From positions 44,711,797 through 44,775,796 of the forward strand of contig CM039184.1 in the NCBI GenBank assembly GCA_008360975.2: DNA of 64,000 nt. The letters run 5' to 3'. The notes below the pieces were generated by a model that saw only the letters and a list, made by a program, of their open reading frames with translations, ran no database searches and had not been told where the DNA came from. Source of the DNA: Lichenostomus cassidix. Its lineage: Eukaryota > Chordata > Aves > Passeriformes > Meliphagidae. Below are positions 60,590 to 64,000 of this stretch, piece by piece (position 1 is the first letter of the stretch; each line of letters starts with the position of its first letter). The position numbers were made by a program, and so were the translations under genes.

Positions 60590-61970
60590 AAGTGATCAAA
60601 GCAGGGTACACTGGGCAACAGTGTAAATTTAAGTATGTTAGGCAGTTATTTATTGCACCTTTTCTTTTGCTCATTTTGGTTTACAAAGGTTATTTTCTGC
60701 ACAAGTGTAAGACTTTTTTAAACTGGATATGTGATGTATGCTTGGGTCAGGCCAGTTGTATTTTTTTTCTTCTGATTATACTTTAGTTGTACATATCTTC
60801 ACACACAGCTTTTGGGATTTTTTTAATGGCAACTTTCATGTTTTAAAATTTACTTTAGGTATCTAAAATTACTGTACACAAAATTGATGTAAGTTAAGAA
60901 CATGTTCCTTGTACAGTTGTGTTAGCAAGCAATAATGTGTATATATGAAAAAGAACCAGATATACTCTGCTTACTATTTGTATGAATGAAAAGTTGATAC
61001 CACTACAAGAATAGTCTTCTCTTTTTAATCTTTTAAATACAAGTTTTATTTCAAGGTAATGCATTACAGGTACCTTGATGCTGTGAACTATTTTTCTATG
61101 TCTTCAAAAATATTTATTCTCTCTAAAATACTCTCTAGTGAGTATTATATTCCTAAATTGTTCGTAGTAGGAGTGGTCTAGAAAGTTTTAAGTTTTCTTA
61201 AATCTAAGCCTTCTGTATCTGTTCCCAAAATTCATCCTTTGCTCAGCTTTCATCTGTGGATTCCTGCTGTTCACTTTGAAATTAGCTCAGCTATGCTCTT
61301 CATACCAGCCTACAAGTGTGTTTCTTTGACTTGACAGAACATGATTTTTAGTTACCAAATCCTAATTTTGTGCTGGCCTTGGTCTTCAGAGTGCCACAGT
61401 GGTTTCTCTACAAAGTAACTGTTCATAATTTTCTAAAAATCAATTCAATTTCAACCTCTTCTTTAGTACAAATCTGGGTCTTCTGCACTCCTTTTCTCAC
61501 CCAGAAGTATTAATTATAACCTCGGACTAGTTTCAGCCTGCAGGAGGACAGAAACCTAACACTGATGGCAGCTGAGACTGAGGAGGTTGGAGGTGTGGAG
61601 GAGAGGTTGGAATTGAACAGAAGTGATAACTGGTGATAAATACTAATGACCAGAAATATATATTGATTAAGTGTCAGTTTTCAGTAAAAGGAATATTGGA
61701 TCATCTGAAGCCTAGATTTTATAAAAATTTTTATTTGACTGTACAGGTAATTTGTGTCATGGATGCAGTTTTCCACTGGTGTGGAAACCTACCCCTCCAC
61801 TCTAGTGGCGGATGTGGCTTGTGGTATGTTCATAGCAGTGCCGCATTCAGCGTGAGCTATTTGCCTTAGTTTACTACCGAAACTTCCCATACTATGTTCT
61901 GTACTTGTCCACAGCTACCTTGCCAGCAGCACCCACATCCACCAACAATAAAGTTGCTTTGGGCATGAAG

Positions 61971-64000
61971 TGTGCTGAGACCAGAGCAGTGAATAGAGTG
62001 TGGCTTACAGGTTTGCTGAGTATCCCATTAGTAAAGCTTCCACATTAAACATAGTGATGGTTAAGATCATGTCTGCTTTTAGGTGCATCAGCAGTCATGG
62101 GCTTGGTTAGCAGGCATTTCTGTATTTTAGCTGTGCCTTTCTCTTTAGGAACTCTAATACAAATATCCAGAGTAGAGCTCTGAGCAATTAAAAATTTAAA
62201 TCCCTTAGTAAGGAGGCAAAAATTTATTCCCTCAAAAATATTTTTGATATTTTATTAAAACAATGTCTCTGACTTAAAATATAATCAGGAACTTGAGAAA
62301 CTGCATATAGAGAAATGAGTTTTATCTCAGAAGTGGTACTTTTCTGAAGAGGTAGTACATTCACCTAGTAAGAATGTTACAAAACTTTTTCATACAATCC
62401 CTTTCAATTCATTAATTACAATGATGGAAATTGAAGATGGCAGGAGCCTTAATCAACTGTTTAATGCCTGCGGCAGTTGTCAGAATTTTCCTTTGATGTT
62501 GTTTCTGAAATACTAAATCTATTTATTTTGATTGCTAGTGAGAAGACATATATTACCCTTTTTGTCCACTTGGCAAAGAATGAAATTGCACAGTTTGAGC
62601 GAACCAGAAGCTATAGTAGGACATCCAGGACGCAGCCTACTCTTTGCTAAAATAAATACTACATTGTACTAACTTGTTCAATTTCTTGCAACTCAGCAGT
62701 TTCTACAAATAATCGTCTCTATTTCAAATTTCCTTGAACAGTTAAGTTAGGTACCAAGTTGATATTAATCATTTAGCAAATGATGCTAATTATGCCTATT
62801 TTATCTTTAGCCTGCTAAATTAAAGGTGAAGGCATCAATGTGAGATGCATCCGTGTGAGAGCTAATTATTATTTTTACATATAGTGGCCTTTAACTATAT
62901 AAGGGTTTCTTCCTTACTGTAATATAATAGAAGCAAATTCTTTTTAATTTTTTAGTGATAGGTGGAAATAAGTTCTGAGGGAGAAGGGCTTTCTGTCTGA
63001 CCCTCCATGAAGCATTCTGAAGAGCCCATCTGTTGTTAAATAGCTGTGAGTTGAAGTTTATATTGGGATTGGCAAACTTCACCAGAAATGAAAATGTTTA
63101 TGGAGATAGTTTATTAAAGTTACTCTTACTGACCTATTACAAAAAAATGTACTGACTTCCTGTAACCTATTTATGCAAATCCAAAATTTCCCACGATACT
63201 TAAACCTAAGTAGAATAGATTGTAAAGACTTTTTACAGTACTTAGATGTAAATTATAATCTCTAAATCAATTTGTTAAAAGGTATGGTTTTGTAATTCTC
63301 AAGACTATAGTGTTCAAATGTAATACTTTATCTCTCAGATACAGGCTTACTTCAAAGTCAGTTTTAATTTAATTTTTTCCTAAAAGTCATTATTTAGCCC
63401 CAGAGATTGTAGGAAGAGCTTTAAAATGTAATCTCTAACTGCTTAAAAGCCAGGAGCCAGGGAAAAAGAACTTGTCTTTATTCTCTTCCCTCTGCCCCCC
63501 ACCCCAAAGTCTTAAATTTAAATTGGTCCCCTTGTTTTGGAGCCCTAGTTTATGGGTTTTGAGCAGCTGGCAATAATGCAAATTGTCCACCAAAAACCCC
63601 ATTTGAATTCTGAACAATTTAAAGAGATCACTTTAATTGAAGAGGTGAAAGACTTGTTAAGTGAAGAAAATCCCTGGTTCTTTTAAGTTCTCCCAGCACT
63701 GCTGTTGAATAATTAAAAGAAGGATCATGATGACCCTACATTAGGTCAAAATCCACATGATTTTGTGTAAAGGAAATGCTCAATTATAGAGGTCTCAGAG
63801 CATCAAATGTCTTGGATTCATAGTAGTGACATACTAAGGGTAAGTGGTGCTGGCTAGTTTTGTATCTGTGACTAAAATCATTTATGTTGCTGTTCAGCAA
63901 CCTTGCTTATGAAAAGAAAGCATTTCAGAAATCTTTATTCATCATTGCTAATTTGCTGTAATTTCTGTGCTTCTCCCTATAGCCACATTGCATTTCCATG
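61971..64000. other. Gene-free DNA downstream of CHIC2
   Basis: AT-rich, with one candidate element (62740-62900) and an AATAAA at 62651-62656 that could serve a longer CHIC2 transcript. No exon of LNX1, the next gene in other vertebrates, was recognised. Confidence 0.65.
62740..62900. promoter_or_regulatory. Candidate conserved element downstream of CHIC2
   Basis: Contains gatattaatcatttag, aaatgatgctaattatgcc (TAATTA with a POU/octamer-like flank) and gagctaattattattt. Repeat-free and non-coding; composition-based call. Confidence 0.25.

Larger units (their letters stand above)
59512..61970 (+). other. CHIC2: CHIC2 3' UTR and downstream, probable extent
   Basis: Sequence after the CHIC2 stop. 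A T/G low-complexity stretch lies at 59631-59741, an alternating YR tract at 59873-59906, two Pumilio-type elements TGTACATA (60788-60795) and TGTATATA (60938-60945), and AATAAA at 61947-61952 followed by T/G-rich sequence. A further AATAAA is at 62651-62656. The 60.6-61.0 kb text reads like typical vertebrate 3' UTR. The real end is unknown. Confidence 0.45.

Noticed and set aside
61971..64000. Exons of LNX1 (expected next gene beyond CHIC2) or, at the other end, PDGFRA
   Set aside because: No recognisable PDZ, RING or kinase/Ig coding blocks with splice sites; these genes probably lie outside the window.

Overview
This window is vertebrate nuclear DNA, almost certainly from a bird. It has two intron-containing genes with GT-AG introns, CpG islands, AT-rich flanks, and several decayed copies of the CR1 LINE, the dominant avian retrotransposon. 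One copy keeps the characteristic CR1 3' end (attctatgattccatga at 34029-34045). No bacterial, plasmid or phage feature was seen, and there is no tRNA, rRNA or CRISPR array. The two recognised genes place the window in the segment syntenic to human 4q12 (CHIC2-GSX2, next to PDGFRA/KIT/KDR).

Layout. 1-10,170: AT-rich gene-free DNA, expected to lie on the PDGFRA side. 10,170-24,620: a developmental-regulator landscape around GSX2, with repeated CpG-rich blocks alternating with AT-rich, TAAT-rich blocks that read like conserved enhancers. The two-exon GSX2 gene is on the minus strand (CDS 19466-18482), with a TATA box at 19649-19643 and 3'-end signals near 17.76-17.96 kb. 24,620-33,150: AT-rich intergenic DNA with a probable MIR SINE relic near 28.4 kb. 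33,155-35,232: two CR1 fragments that run up to the CHIC2 promoter. 35,230-36,090: CHIC2 CpG island with a GC-rich minisatellite. 35,719-59,511: CHIC2 on the plus strand, six coding exons that join without error into a 165-residue protein. From 59,512: CHIC2 3' UTR and downstream DNA to the end of the window.

The genes are divergent: GSX2 and CHIC2 point away from each other with their starts 16.3 kb apart. GSX2 is a ventral telencephalon homeodomain factor. CHIC2 is a broadly expressed, cysteine-rich, membrane-associated protein with a housekeeping-type promoter. They are not known to act in one pathway. Their linkage is probably kept because regulatory elements for GSX2, and perhaps PDGFRA, lie between and inside them; that is inference.

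I found no wholly new biological system. The items most worth checking are a possible alternative last exon downstream of CHIC2, an in-frame upstream ATG that would extend CHIC2, a C-rich to G-rich strand switch in its promoter, a 34-bp perfect alternating pyrimidine-purine tract after its stop codon, and a set of candidate enhancers. Conservation could not be measured here, so the enhancer calls rest on base composition and motif content only.
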